64,000 nt of DNA from Candidatus Peribacteria bacterium (GCA_020632295.1 JACKFU010000002.1:62001-126000); one strand, 5' to 3'. Positions 8,567 to 19,274 are shown, numbered from the stretch's first letter. Notes: generated by a model from the sequence alone, not told the origin. A program made the numbers and translations.

Positions 8567-9193
8567 TCATAAATCGTAGATAGGAGGCTCTAGAGCATGA
8601 ATTTTGCTGATGGGAAGGGCAATAACCCATACCCGTCCCATAATAGCATCCTCTTCAACGAAAGGAATGGGGTCGCCGTTGCTGTCGCGGAAACTCCTAC
8701 TATCCAGGCTACCGGTTCGGTTGTCGCCGAGTAGAAAGTACTGACCTTCGGGGACGGTGTAGCTTATACGACTCGTGTTTCCTGAACTTGGGGGAGACTG
8801 GAAAGTGCGTCCACGATTGGCAGCATTAAGGTATTCTTCTTCTAAAAGCACAGTTGCTCCTTTGCTTCCAGCTTGGATAAACACCTCTCCATCTTCGATG
8901 GTGACAGTATCTCCTGGCATACCGATGACACGTTTGACGTACGGCTTATCTGGTGATGTTGGTGGTCGAAATACGACGACATCTCCTCGCTTAGGCGAGC
9001 CAAGGCGATAGGCAAGCTTATTGATGATGATGTATTCCTTGTGTTCCAACGTTGAGAGCATGGAACTTCCTTCTACCTGAAATGGAGACACCAAAAACGT
9101 TCTGATAACGGCGACCACTCCTACAATAATGACAATATTTAACCCTACGTCAAAGAGGTGAAACCAAAGCCCGTGTTGTTTTGCTGTATTCAT
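8567..9193 (-). CDS. lepB: Signal peptidase I
   Basis: The enzyme removes signal peptides from exported proteins at the outer face of the membrane. The 208-residue protein has one N-terminal membrane helix. The catalytic Ser motif is VEGSSMLSTL (about residue 43), the Lys motif is PYVKRVIGMPGD (about 85), and box E (LGDNRTGSLDSRSF, about 160) is present. The ATG at 9193 is chosen because TATACT (9201-9206) lies seven bases upstream; the longer frame would overlap the divergent gene's promoter. The many secreted proteins in this window are its likely substrates. Confidence 0.93.
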   Translation of the reverse strand: MNTAKQHGLWFHLFDVGLNIVIIVGVVAVIRTFLVSPFQVEGSSMLSTLEHKEYIIINKLAYRLGSPKRGDVVVFRPPTSPDKPYVKRVIGMPGDTVTIEDGEVFIQAGSKGATVLLEEEYLNAANRGRTFQSPPSSGNTSRISYTVPEGQYFLLGDNRTGSLDSRSFRDSNGDPIPFVEEDAIMGRVWVIALPISKIHALEPPIYDL

Positions 9194-9242
9194 CTTGCAC
9201 AGTATACGGTTTTTTTCATTTACTGCTATACTACTCTTACTC

Positions 9243-9860
9243 ATGTTTGGGCAGCGCCTTTTTAATCGGCATATTGATGATGATGAAGAGATCTTGCTTG
9301 TTGTCCATCAGCATTGGCTTGTTGGCATGAAAGAACTTTTTTGGCCGCTTATTGGTTTTTTAGCAGCATGGGGGTTTGTGCTATTTGCTCCGTTTCCAGT
9401 TATTTATTACATGGCTGCCATTATTTCTGCTGGCATCATGGTTTGGGGCCTGCGTAATTTTTATGATTACTATCTTGATGCCTGGATTATTACGGACCAA
9501 GGCATTATTGATGTAGAGTGGCATGGCTGGTTCCATCGCCAGAGTACACGGGTACTCTATAGCGATATACAGGGAGTGAGTTATGAGATAGAGGGAGTTC
9601 TTGGTACATTGATGCGCTATGGAACCATTAGCGTTGAGAAGATATCAACGGGAAGTCTCTTTTCATTGTCATACGTTAAACATCCTCGTGCGGTAGAAGC
9701 TGTTATTCTTAAGCAAATGGAAGGGTACTTGCATGCACGCAATCTCTCAGATGCCAAGCATGTTCAAGAGCTCTTGTCAGCAATTGTTGCTAGAGAGGTA
9801 AGCTTGGAACAATTTGAAGACGAAGATGAAGACGAAGATGATGATACCGATGAGCAATAA
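9243..9860 (+). CDS. PH-domain (bPH2, YdbS-like) membrane protein
   Basis: The 205-residue protein has two adjacent membrane helices (about residues 30-75). A bacterial pleckstrin-homology-like region follows (ITDQGIIDVEWHGWFHRQSTRVLYSDIQGVSYEIEG, split by a short loop), as in YdbS/bPH2 proteins. An acidic tail of Glu and Asp closes the protein. Its function is not established. The ATG at 9243 follows an extended -10 (TGC-TATACT, 9227-9232) by ten bases. Its stop overlaps the next start (TAATG), so the two genes, and probably pth, form an operon. Confidence 0.75.
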   Translation: MFGQRLFNRHIDDDEEILLVVHQHWLVGMKELFWPLIGFLAAWGFVLFAPFPVIYYMAAIISAGIMVWGLRNFYDYYLDAWIITDQGIIDVEWHGWFHRQSTRVLYSDIQGVSYEIEGVLGTLMRYGTISVEKISTGSLFSLSYVKHPRAVEAVILKQMEGYLHARNLSDAKHVQELLSAIVAREVSLEQFEDEDEDEDDDTDEQ

Positions 9861-10240
9861 TGGACATATTGGGAAATATCATTGGCGTTTTGTTTCTCTT
9901 TTTTGCGATCATGTATCTCAGAAAAAAGAAAACGTTACGTGGATATGCAAAGAAACGCATTGAAACATTGTGGAGCAATGTCGATACACATGAGTATCCT
10001 GCACAAAAGGTACTGGAGGCAGACAAAGTGTTGCACGCAGCATTTAAGGAGCTTGGGTGTAAAGGCGATCTTGGTTCGCTTCTTAAGCGGCATGGTTCCA
10101 GACTGCCAAACCTTGATGATGTATGGATGGCACATAAGCTGAGAAATAGGATTGCTCATGACGCAGGCATTCAGGTTTCCGAGAAAGATGCAGCGAGGGC
10201 TGTTCAGGCCTTTCGTCGAGCTGTATATTCGTTTCTATGA
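9860..10240 (+). CDS. Hypothetical membrane-anchored protein, HEPN-like tail
   Basis: The 126-residue protein has an N-terminal membrane helix (about residues 3-20), a basic stretch, and an alpha-helical soluble part. Near residue 95 the sequence HKLRNRIAHD fits an R-x4-H motif like that of HEPN-fold proteins. This is a weak resemblance, not a domain assignment. It is translationally coupled to the bPH2 gene upstream (one-base overlap) and to pth downstream (ATGA overlap). Confidence 0.6.
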   Translation: MDILGNIIGVLFLFFAIMYLRKKKTLRGYAKKRIETLWSNVDTHEYPAQKVLEADKVLHAAFKELGCKGDLGSLLKRHGSRLPNLDDVWMAHKLRNRIAHDAGIQVSEKDAARAVQAFRRAVYSFL

Positions 10241-10776
10241 AACCGGTGCTCGCTATCTTTGGCCTAGGAAATCATGGAAAAGCATATGAAGGAACGCGGC
10301 ATAATGCTGGGTTTATGGCGCTTGAGAAGTTGGCGAAGGAATTTGGAGAAGGGGACTGGCAGGACAAGCAGAAATTTGATGGTGATATTCTCGAGGCACG
10401 TATTGGCATAGCCCCCATTCTCCTTGTCAAACCAAAGACATATATGAACTTATCTGCCGATTGTGTTCGCAAGGTGGTTGATTTTTATAAGCTCGATCCG
10501 ACGACACAAATTGTTATCCTTTCCGACGATATTGACATTCCTCTTGGAGAACTGCGTTTCCGTGCTTCCGGTGGGCCAGGAACTCATAATGGATTAAAAT
10601 CTCTTGTTGATGTCTACGGGGAGGCATTCCCTCGTATTCGCATTGGCCTAGGGGAGCCACCTAAGAAAACGGACTTGAGCAGTTGGGTCCTGAGTAAAAT
10701 GACTACAGAGGAACGTATAGCGTTACAGGAGAGTTTTGAAGAACTCCCGAGCATGATCCGCGAGTTTATTTTTTAG
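10237..10776 (+). CDS. pth: Peptidyl-tRNA hydrolase
   Basis: Pth recycles peptidyl-tRNA dropped by ribosomes. The 179-residue protein matches the bacterial Pth1 family: GLGNHGKAYEGTRHNAGF with the catalytic His (about residue 22), KPKTYMNLSADCV (about 66), DDIDIPLGELRFRASGGPGTHNGLKS (about 92-117), and PRIRIGLGEP. It starts inside the stop of the upstream gene and overlaps the convergent giant DUF11 gene by four bases. Confidence 0.95.
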   Translation: MKPVLAIFGLGNHGKAYEGTRHNAGFMALEKLAKEFGEGDWQDKQKFDGDILEARIGIAPILLVKPKTYMNLSADCVRKVVDFYKLDPTTQIVILSDDIDIPLGELRFRASGGPGTHNGLKSLVDVYGEAFPRIRIGLGEPPKKTDLSSWVLSKMTTEERIALQESFEELPSMIREFIF

Positions 10777-13700
10777 AAGAGGAACCGTTTTCCTAGGAAT
10801 CCGCCAAGACCGAGTCCTGTAAGCATTGTTGTCACCCACACGAGGATGGGGAGGGTTGCACCTGCAGCATTCTCGCTTGCGACTTGCGTGATATTCTTTT
10901 GGTTGTCACTTACCCCACTAATGAAGGCGCCAAGCCCTGTTTGTGGTGGTGTTGGCACAACGATGACGTGGTCATCAGTGCGTGTCAGCGCTCCACCGCG
11001 GACGGTAGCAATGTTGCGGATAGTGGTTCCACGAGGGAGTCCTTCCTTTAGGCGTACTCGGTAGCGTACCACTGTTGTTGAGTTGGCACGGAGTGTGCCC
11101 AAGTCCCATCGGAGAGTACCACCTGCATCTGCACCACCACCTGGATCGGAGATGGTCATATATGTCTCTGGGTAGTCATCGGTAAGCACGGTATTTGGAA
11201 GATCTTCATTACCGGTGTTTCGAATAGTGATGGTGTACGATACCAGTGATCCAGCAAGTGCTTCTGTACGATCGGCAGTCTTATCAATAGTCAGCTCAGG
11301 TGCGCCATATTGTGGTGGAGGTGGATTATCACAACGATTGACGACACGTGTTGTTTCGGAGTCAGTATCACCGTCACTCACAGCAACACGGAGCCTTAGG
11401 GTATCACCATCTCGTGTGCCGCTTTCTACACGGACACGGAGCCGTAATGTCTTGCTGCTGTTACGACTGATGCTGATATTGTCCCATTCAACACGGTCAG
11501 TGCTACGCTCACGTCCACCATCGGAAGAACTCTGATAGTCGGTATTGCTATCGAGTAGTGCAATTACATCTACTCTTTCACTAGAATCAGACGAATTTGT
11601 GAGACGGATATCGTATTCCACATAGTCTTCACGGCAGAGGTCTACGGGGTCTGGGTCGCCATTGACACTAATGCGGATATCTCCGTCACTGTTGTTATTA
11701 TCGACAACAGTTGTACGGTCGTCGTCACAGTCGTAGTTTTCTACACAAGCTTCGTTATCAATTCGATCACCATCATCTGCATTGTCATCAACGTCGACTT
11801 TGACCGTGAGTGTTTTGCTCTGGCCGGCATTAAGATCAATGCTCCATGTGACACGACTGCCGCTTCGACTTCCGCCATCGCTTGAGGAAACGTAGTCAAC
11901 ATTGCCTGGCAAGTCGTCGATAACTTCGACATCGGTTGCATCAACATTACCAACGTTCTTTACCGTAATTTCGTATGTGAGACGTTCGCCTGGCCGCACC
12001 TCAGTTTCGTTATCAGTTTTACTGATAGTGAAGTCCTTCTCTTCAGTTGTAGTACCTACCTGCTGGTTTTTGAAGGTTACTGTTACACAATTGCTGCCCT
12101 CTGGTACAACTACTTGCCCGTTTGAAGGTGTTACACTGAGTTGCTTCCATCCACTTGGAATCGTTTCTGTAACCGTATGGGTACCAACAGGAACGTTTGT
12201 GAATTTCGCGTTTCCAGTACTATCGTTGTAGATGGTCTGTACGTTTCCATCGAGTGCAAAGGCGAATTGTGTTACTGGTGTCAACGTAGCACCATTTGTG
12301 TTGAACGTTTCTTTCTTTACATCGATACAACCAAGCTGCTCCTGCTCTACAATGACTTTCGTTGTATCATCGTCATCTGGTCCACCTACAATCTCTACGA
12401 AGTTGAGTAGGTAGGTTCCATCTGGGGCGTTTTGGTTTACCTGAACAGTCACATTTCGTGTCTCCGTCGCATGCGCTCCTACATCCAGTTTCCACTCAAC
12501 AGCACCGTTACTAAAGGTTCCGTTGTGGCTTGCGCTGACGAAACTAACAAAGGATGGCAAGGTATCGATAACTACTACATCGCTTGCATATGTCGATGAG
12601 ATATTGGCGATATCAATATCGTAGGTTAGCTGCTGACCAGGCTGTACTGTTGAACGATGGTCTGTTTTTGCAATGGTCAGCACAGGCTTTTGTTCTTCGA
12701 TAATTGTTGTCGTATCGTCATCACAGGTGCTTGTTCCCTCAATACAGACTTCATTGCGAACGATATCACCATCGTCTCCACTTGCGACTTTTGCTGTAAT
12801 GGTTAGCGTCTTTGTATCGTTTGCTTGTACATCAATCGTCCATGTGACACTGTGGTTGCTTTGGTTGTATGTACCGTTAGCGCTTGTAGAAAGGAATGTT
12901 ACTTCACTTGGTAGATCGTCGACAACGACCACATTTGTAGCATTAGTTTGAGAGATGTTTCGTACATCGATTTCGTAGGTAAGCGTGTCACCGACTTTTG
13001 CTGTTGTACGATTATCTGTTTTGCTAATGAGCAGTTTAGCGTCACAAAGGATTGTTGTATCAACTGCGTTACTCCACTCAGGGTTTACTCCACCATGGTT
13101 ACTCCAGATGTCTGCAATATTGATAATGGCACGGCCACACAATGCGCTATCGAGTACTTTAAAGGTCATCGTAAACGTTCGTGATTGGTTTGTAGCCAGG
13201 TCAAACTCACCACAGATGACTTCGTTTGTTTGGCTTTGATACCTGCAAAGGCTATCGTCTGAACGGATGTATTGCAGATTGGCAGGAACAGGATCGATTA
13301 CACGGTTTTTCGTTACGGAGTAGCCGAGGTTATTTTCTACGGTAACGGTGTACGTAATTTCATCGCCATGCTTTGCCGTTGCTGGACCGTCTTTATGAAT
13401 ATCCAGTGTACCCGTTGCACAGTTGACGGTTGCATAATGATCATCTGCATTGTTTGCGGATACAGGATCATCTGTTGCCGTTTCTACTTCTACATGGTTC
13501 AGTATTGGCTTTGCACAGAATGCATTTGGTGGAACATCGAAGGCGACCTTGAATGTGCGACTATTTCCGTTGAGAAGATCGATACCACCACAGACAACCT
13601 CCCCTGCGATTTCGCTGCAACTTCCGTCGGACTCAAATGGGTTGAATGCTAGGTTGATGTATGTGCTACTGTCTTGCTTGAGCACTTGAGGCACAATGTC

Positions 13701-16700
13701 GTAGATCAGCACATCCTCTGCGGTATCTGGTCCTAGATTTTTTACATTGATGTCGTAAACAATAGTTGTTCCGCGCATTATCTGTCCGACACCAGACTTA
13801 ATGACTTGGACGTCTGCCTTTGGGTCTGGGCAGAGAATCTCGACACTTTCTGAGTTCGACAGTACAGATGTTGCATTGCTTGCTACAGCCTCTGCCTGGT
13901 TGTAAATCGTAGAATTACACTGTGCATAGCTATTAACTGTAAAGGCAATTGTGAACTGCTTTTTTGCATTTTTGTTCAGATCTACAGGGCCACATTCTAC
14001 GGTGTTGCCATTGAGCACGCATTCCGGTGAACTTTGTGTAGACAAGAATGCAAGTTCAGGAATGACATCATCCACAACAAAGACATTGTACGCACGACCC
14101 TCGCCAATATTTTCTACTACCAGATTATACTTGATGACGTCGCCAATGTAGGCGGTGTCGACATTAGCGGATTTTGTGAGCTTCAGTTTTGGTACATCAC
14201 AGATTACGTTTGTCGAAACGGTATTCGTGTATCCATCAAGATTGCTATTACCCGTTGCGACAACGTATGCCTTATTCGTAATAGTGCTGCTGCACTGTGC
14301 CGTATCTTTTACGGTGAATACAATTGTGTATGTATCACTTCCTCCGACAGCAATATCATCATCACCACACTTAATGTCTCCACCTTGGAGGAAACAGCGT
14401 GTGTCAGATGCTGCGTCGTCAAATGTTAGTTGACTTGGAACCGTATCAATAACCCAGAGGCCGCCAAGAGTGACTTGGCTAGTATTCTTCACAACAATGT
14501 CGTACGAGAGCTTTTCGCCTGGTTTTACAGATGACGTATTGACAGTTTTCGTTGCCGTAAATTCTGGATTTGCACACTCAACTCGGACGTTTACTTGGCT
14601 ACTCCAAACCGTAGCAGCGTTATCTGCATAGGCATCTGCACGGTTAACAATAACACCATTACATGGGGCTGTATCGAGTACCTTAAACACCAGTTTAAGC
14701 TCTTTGCTCTGGCCTGCAGCGAGGTTAAATCCATCACACTCTACAGTGCTACCGTTTAGGTCACAGCTACTATCACTCTGGTTATCGAGGTAGGTGAGGT
14801 ATGGTGGAATTGCATCCGCGACGGTTACATTCTTTGCAGTAACTGTGCCGATATTTTTCACATTCAACGTGTAGGTGACAATATCATCATGTTTGGCAAC
14901 TGCTGTATCAGCAATCTTTGTGAGTTGTAGTTCGGTGTTAGGACAGATTACGTTTGTCGAAACGGTATTCGTGTATCCATCAAGGTTATTGTTCCCTGTA
15001 GCTACAACGTATGCCTTATTCGTAATAGTACTACTACACTGTGCCGTATCTTTTACGGTGAATACAATTGTGTATGTATCACTGCTTCCGACGGCGATAG
15101 TATTACTACTACACGTAATGTCTCCCCCTTGGAGGAAGCAACGGTTGTCGGATGCCGCTTGGTTAAAGGTGAGGCCAGTTGGAACGGTATCAACTACACT
15201 GATACCTGTGAGTGGCAATTGGCCAGTATTGGTTACTTTGATGTCATAGGAGAGCGTATTACCGCGTTCTACAGTATTACTACTGACTACTTTTTGAGCA
15301 GTAAAGCTTGTTGCACATTGCACAGTCACGCCAACAGATGCACTTGTCTTTGGATTTGCATTGGAAGCAGAAACACTTGCTTGGTTGAAGAATTGCGTAC
15401 AAGGAGCATCACTCTTCGTAGTGACAGCAATGGTGTAGAGCTTGTCGTCACCAGTATCAAGGTCAAGTGGTCCACATTGCACTTTATTCCCGCTCAGTGA
15501 ACACTCAGGTGAGCTTGCGTTTGGAACAAAAGTTACTTCAGTAGGAAGAACATCAGATGCGATGACGTTTTTTGCCTTCCCAAGGCCTTGGTTTTCTACA
15601 AAGAGCTTGTAGACAAACTGCTGTCCTCGTGTGACATTGTAGGGTGTTGCCGTCTTTTCAATATAGAGGTCAGGTTCTGGACAGCTTCCTACAACTGTAT
15701 CTACAGTATTGCTTGTTGTTCGTGGCAATTCGTATGTATCAACTGTTGCAACGTTGCGAATAGTCTGTCCGCAAAGCTCTTCGACATCGACTGCAAACAC
15801 GATTGTGTAACTATTGGTTTGTCCTGATGGAATATCAGTTCCATCGCAGACAATATCACCGAGTACCTTATGGCAGTCGCTATCGGTTGAACTTGGAACA
15901 AGAGTCAGGTGGTCTGGAATATGGTCGGTGATGACAACGTCAGTTAGTGTTGTATTCCCGGTATTTTTGAGCGCAATGGAATATGTCAAATGTGGAAGGT
16001 TGAGGTTTCCACTAATAAATGTTTTATCAACAGCTTTTCGAATTTCGATTCCCGGTGTTTTGCAGGTCACTGTTGTTGAAACAGTATTCGTGTATCCATC
16101 AAGGTTATTGTTCCCTGTAGCTACAACGTATGCTTGGTTTAGAATAGCATTTCCGCATTGTGCATCATTTTTTACAGTAAAGGCGATAGTGTATGTATCG
16201 CTGCTGCCTACAGGAATATCGTTGTATCCACATTTAATGTCTCCCCCCTGAAGGAAGCAACGATTGTCGGATGCACTTGCATTAAACGTAAGACCGGCAG
16301 GAATAGTATCTATAATCCAGAGACTCTTTAGGGTTACTTCACCGGTGTTCTGTACTGTGATGTCATACGATAGCTGGTCTCCATGCTCGACAGACGTTTT
16401 ATTTACTGTCTTCTTTGCCGTAAGGGCAGGAACTGGACAGTACACACTTGTGTTTACTTGGCTACTCCACACTGTTGGTGCATTCTTTGCATAGGCATCT
16501 GCACGGTTAACAATAACACCATTACATGGGGCTGTATCGAGTACCTTAAACACCAGTTTAAGCTCTTTGCTCTGGCCTGCAGAGAGGTTAAATCCATCAC
16601 ACTCTACAGTGCTACCGTTTAGGTCACAGCTACTATCACTCTGGCTATCGAGGTAGGTGAGGTATGCTGGTACCCCGTCACTTACGGTAACATTCTCTGC

Positions 16701-19274
16701 GGTAACATTTCCTGTATTCTTTACTGTAAGTGTGTAGGTAACGAGATCACTACGTGTTGCAGTGGTCTTATCAGCTATCTTGGTAAGTCGCAGTTCAGTC
16801 TTTGGGCAGACGACAGTTGTATACACAGTGTTTGTGTATCTATCGAGGTTGCCGTTCCCTGTAGCTACAACGTATCCTTGGTTGTAGATTGTCGAGTTGC
16901 ACTGTGCGTCGTTTCGAACGGTAAACACAAGTGTGTAGGTTTCACTGCCTCCTACAGCAATAGTACTACTGCTACATTTAATGTCTCCCCCCTGAAGGAA
17001 GCAACGATTGTCGGATGCACTTGCATTAAACGTAAGACCTGCCGGAACAGAGTCGATCACAGAGAGTCCACTGAGTGGCACCTTGCCCGTATTTGTCACT
17101 TTGATGTCGTACTGCAATGCGTCACCAATTTCTGCCTGTGACTTATTTACCGTTTTTTCCGTGGTAAAGTTTGGCTGAAGACATTCAACGCGGAAATGCA
17201 CTTGAGCACTTTGTACTCCTGTAGCATTGTCTGCTTTAGCACTTGCAGTATTCGGAATAACGATGTCACACGGTGCACTATCCAGTAGGCTGAATTTGAG
17301 TTGGATAGTTTTATCTCTGCCTGCAGATAGGTTAAATCCATCACAGATAACGGTGCCACCGTTTAGGTCACAGCTACTATCACTCTGGTTATCGAGGTAG
17401 GTGAGGTACTGCGGCACTACATCGCTCACAACCACATTCGTTGCACTTGTTGTTCCAACGTTTTCAACATTCAACGTGTACGTAATAATGTCATTGTATT
17501 TCGCTACAGATACATCAACCCCCTTTTGGATCTTCAGCTGAGTATTCGGACAGATAACAGTAATAGATTCATCGTTTGTAGAAACAGTACTGTGGTTACT
17601 TGCTGCAATGGTTCCTCTGTTGACAATCGTGGAATCGCAAGGTGCGTTAGCATTCACGGTAAAGTACAGAGAAACGTATTTACTGTCATGTGCAGAAATA
17701 CTGTAGTTACCACAAGTAATCGTGTTTCCACTGAGCTTGCACTCATTTGGTGAAAGTCCACTAACGTACGTGAGTCCATTTGGAACAGTGTCTGTAAGTG
17801 TAACACCTGTTGCATCACCATCACCATCATTGAAGATAGCAATCGTGAACCGGATCTGGTCACCTGGTTCGCGTGTTGTGTGCTGCGCTGTTTTTATTGC
17901 ACTCAACCTTGGCTGTGGGCAGGTACTTACGGTCGTTGTTACCGTATTTGTTTCCTTGCTACCAAGTTGGTCACTGTTCACTGTTGCATTATTTCTAATA
18001 ATTTCGTTACAGGCAGTGTCTGTATCAACATCAAAGGCAAGAACAAACTCTTTTTGCTGACCTACAGAGAGGCTACTCTTTGTACACTCAACGCGATTTC
18101 CAGATTGCTGGCAGCTACTGTCACTTGCACCTGGAATAAATGTGAGTGATGAAGAAGGGATAGTGTCCAATACGTGCACATTTGTCAGAGACACCTGTCC
18201 AGGATTTTCCACGGTGATGGTGTACGTAAGGCGCTTTGTTCCTTTGCCACCACTGAGCGATGTCGCATCAACGTCTTTACGAACGCGTATGTCTGGTTGT
18301 GGACACTGTACGTTAACATAGACCTTGTTGCTCCATATGCGGATGTTGCCGTCCGCTTCACCCTCGGCAGTATTTTCGATTTGTTGATTACATGGAGGAC
18401 TTGTATCAAGCAGTTTAAATGCCACTTTCAATGTTTTACTTGCACCAGGGTTTAGAGAGAATGTACCGCACTCCACTGTATTACCAACCTGGTTACAGAG
18501 GTTATCACTGATAGCATCAAGGTATGTGTAGTATGGTGAAATTGGGTCAATCACCTTTACATTGTTTGCTACTGCATTTCCATTGTTCCTTACAACAAGG
18601 GAGTAGGTGACTGTATCCTGAGGTGAGATGGTTGTTTTATCAGCAGATTTTGTAAGCGTCAGCTCGGGGTTAGGGCAGGTGATACTAATGCTTACCTGGT
18701 TACTGCTTACGGTTGTGTGGTTATCTGCCAATGCCGATGCAGTGTTATAGATGTTACCGTTGCACGGTGCTGTGCTTCCTACATCAAATTTCAATGTGTA
18801 GGTTTGTTCCTTGCCTCCATCGAGGTTGAGTGGTCCACACGTCACAACAGATCCGTTACTATTACATGCAGAGCTGCTTGCACTGTCATTAAAGGTAAGT
18901 CCAGTAGGAATAACATCTGATATCACTACATTTTTTGCTGTTCCGGTTCCTGTGTTTTTTACTGCAAGCGTAAAGGTCACAGTATCGCCAGGCTCTGCAT
19001 TGTTCGTGCTCGTCTTCTTTGTAATTTCTAAACGAGGCTCAGGACAATTCGTTGTTGTGGTAACAGTGTTTGTCGTGATAGTTGTGTGATTACTTGCTGA
19101 TACCGTCGCTGTGTTCTGTATATCGGGACATGGGTCTGCAGCTTCTACCTTTTCCTCACTAATTGGTTCGAGTGGAATAGGGAACACGCCTGTCGAAAAC
19201 TGCGTAAGCACGAGCGACAGCATGAGCATGCTGCTAAATATACGTCGAGATTTCTGGTGATGGAAAACCGCCAT
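10773..19274 (-). CDS. Giant DUF11-repeat surface protein (2833 aa)
   Basis: This is a predicted cell-surface stalk. A signal peptide (about residues 1-47) is followed by about 21 DUF11 repeats of roughly 110-130 residues. Each starts with a Cys-Pro boundary and a '..L.I.K....' strand and has a 'V.D..P..LT' core. In the first 16, four cysteines recur at regular positions, suggesting intra-repeat disulfides; later repeats lack most of them. A SpaA/prealbumin-like domain (about 2315-2410: VPVGTHTVTETIPSGW) interrupts the series. A C-terminal hydrophobic helix and a GKRFLF tail anchor it; a PPQTG sequence precedes this, a poor sortase motif. Several repeats are nearly identical in DNA. Role in adhesion or host attachment is inference. 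Confidence 0.85.
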   Translation of the reverse strand: MAVFHHQKSRRIFSSMLMLSLVLTQFSTGVFPIPLEPISEEKVEAADPCPDIQNTATVSASNHTTITTNTVTTTTNCPEPRLEITKKTSTNNAEPGDTVTFTLAVKNTGTGTAKNVVISDVIPTGLTFNDSASSSACNSNGSVVTCGPLNLDGGKEQTYTLKFDVGSTAPCNGNIYNTASALADNHTTVSSNQVSISITCPNPELTLTKSADKTTISPQDTVTYSLVVRNNGNAVANNVKVIDPISPYYTYLDAISDNLCNQVGNTVECGTFSLNPGASKTLKVAFKLLDTSPPCNQQIENTAEGEADGNIRIWSNKVYVNVQCPQPDIRVRKDVDATSLSGGKGTKRLTYTITVENPGQVSLTNVHVLDTIPSSSLTFIPGASDSSCQQSGNRVECTKSSLSVGQQKEFVLAFDVDTDTACNEIIRNNATVNSDQLGSKETNTVTTTVSTCPQPRLSAIKTAQHTTREPGDQIRFTIAIFNDGDGDATGVTLTDTVPNGLTYVSGLSPNECKLSGNTITCGNYSISAHDSKYVSLYFTVNANAPCDSTIVNRGTIAASNHSTVSTNDESITVICPNTQLKIQKGVDVSVAKYNDIITYTLNVENVGTTSATNVVVSDVVPQYLTYLDNQSDSSCDLNGGTVICDGFNLSAGRDKTIQLKFSLLDSAPCDIVIPNTASAKADNATGVQSAQVHFRVECLQPNFTTEKTVNKSQAEIGDALQYDIKVTNTGKVPLSGLSVIDSVPAGLTFNASASDNRCFLQGGDIKCSSSTIAVGGSETYTLVFTVRNDAQCNSTIYNQGYVVATGNGNLDRYTNTVYTTVVCPKTELRLTKIADKTTATRSDLVTYTLTVKNTGNVTAENVTVSDGVPAYLTYLDSQSDSSCDLNGSTVECDGFNLSAGQSKELKLVFKVLDTAPCNGVIVNRADAYAKNAPTVWSSQVNTSVYCPVPALTAKKTVNKTSVEHGDQLSYDITVQNTGEVTLKSLWIIDTIPAGLTFNASASDNRCFLQGGDIKCGYNDIPVGSSDTYTIAFTVKNDAQCGNAILNQAYVVATGNNNLDGYTNTVSTTVTCKTPGIEIRKAVDKTFISGNLNLPHLTYSIALKNTGNTTLTDVVITDHIPDHLTLVPSSTDSDCHKVLGDIVCDGTDIPSGQTNSYTIVFAVDVEELCGQTIRNVATVDTYELPRTTSNTVDTVVGSCPEPDLYIEKTATPYNVTRGQQFVYKLFVENQGLGKAKNVIASDVLPTEVTFVPNASSPECSLSGNKVQCGPLDLDTGDDKLYTIAVTTKSDAPCTQFFNQASVSASNANPKTSASVGVTVQCATSFTAQKVVSSNTVERGNTLSYDIKVTNTGQLPLTGISVVDTVPTGLTFNQAASDNRCFLQGGDITCSSNTIAVGSSDTYTIVFTVKDTAQCSSTITNKAYVVATGNNNLDGYTNTVSTNVICPNTELQLTKIADTAVAKHDDIVTYTLNVKNIGTVTAKNVTVADAIPPYLTYLDNQSDSSCDLNGSTVECDGFNLAAGQSKELKLVFKVLDTAPCNGVIVNRADAYADNAATVWSSQVNVRVECANPEFTATKTVNTSSVKPGEKLSYDIVVKNTSQVTLGGLWVIDTVPSQLTFDDAASDTRCFLQGGDIKCGDDDIAVGGSDTYTIVFTVKDTAQCSSTITNKAYVVATGNSNLDGYTNTVSTNVICDVPKLKLTKSANVDTAYIGDVIKYNLVVENIGEGRAYNVFVVDDVIPELAFLSTQSSPECVLNGNTVECGPVDLNKNAKKQFTIAFTVNSYAQCNSTIYNQAEAVASNATSVLSNSESVEILCPDPKADVQVIKSGVGQIMRGTTIVYDINVKNLGPDTAEDVLIYDIVPQVLKQDSSTYINLAFNPFESDGSCSEIAGEVVCGGIDLLNGNSRTFKVAFDVPPNAFCAKPILNHVEVETATDDPVSANNADDHYATVNCATGTLDIHKDGPATAKHGDEITYTVTVENNLGYSVTKNRVIDPVPANLQYIRSDDSLCRYQSQTNEVICGEFDLATNQSRTFTMTFKVLDSALCGRAIINIADIWSNHGGVNPEWSNAVDTTILCDAKLLISKTDNRTTAKVGDTLTYEIDVRNISQTNATNVVVVDDLPSEVTFLSTSANGTYNQSNHSVTWTIDVQANDTKTLTITAKVASGDDGDIVRNEVCIEGTSTCDDDTTTIIEEQKPVLTIAKTDHRSTVQPGQQLTYDIDIANISSTYASDVVVIDTLPSFVSFVSASHNGTFSNGAVEWKLDVGAHATETRNVTVQVNQNAPDGTYLLNFVEIVGGPDDDDTTKVIVEQEQLGCIDVKKETFNTNGATLTPVTQFAFALDGNVQTIYNDSTGNAKFTNVPVGTHTVTETIPSGWKQLSVTPSNGQVVVPEGSNCVTVTFKNQQVGTTTEEKDFTISKTDNETEVRPGERLTYEITVKNVGNVDATDVEVIDDLPGNVDYVSSSDGGSRSGSRVTWSIDLNAGQSKTLTVKVDVDDNADDGDRIDNEACVENYDCDDDRTTVVDNNNSDGDIRISVNGDPDPVDLCREDYVEYDIRLTNSSDSSERVDVIALLDSNTDYQSSSDGGRERSTDRVEWDNISISRNSSKTLRLRVRVESGTRDGDTLRLRVAVSDGDTDSETTRVVNRCDNPPPPQYGAPELTIDKTADRTEALAGSLVSYTITIRNTGNEDLPNTVLTDDYPETYMTISDPGGGADAGGTLRWDLGTLRANSTTVVRYRVRLKEGLPRGTTIRNIATVRGGALTRTDDHVIVVPTPPQTGLGAFISGVSDNQKNITQVASENAAGATLPILVWVTTMLTGLGLGGFLGKRFLF
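14203..16670 (-). repeat. Near-identical long repeats inside the giant DUF11 gene
   Basis: The block starting at 14203 recurs 744 bp later at 14947. A block at 14631-14795 recurs 1,863 bp away at about 16494-16658 with only a few differences. Both distances are multiples of three, so recombination between copies would keep the reading frame. Confidence 0.8.

Noticed and set aside
14203..16670. Repeats in the giant gene considered as a CRISPR or other array
   Set aside because: Units are hundreds of bases long, in frame, and encode DUF11 repeats.
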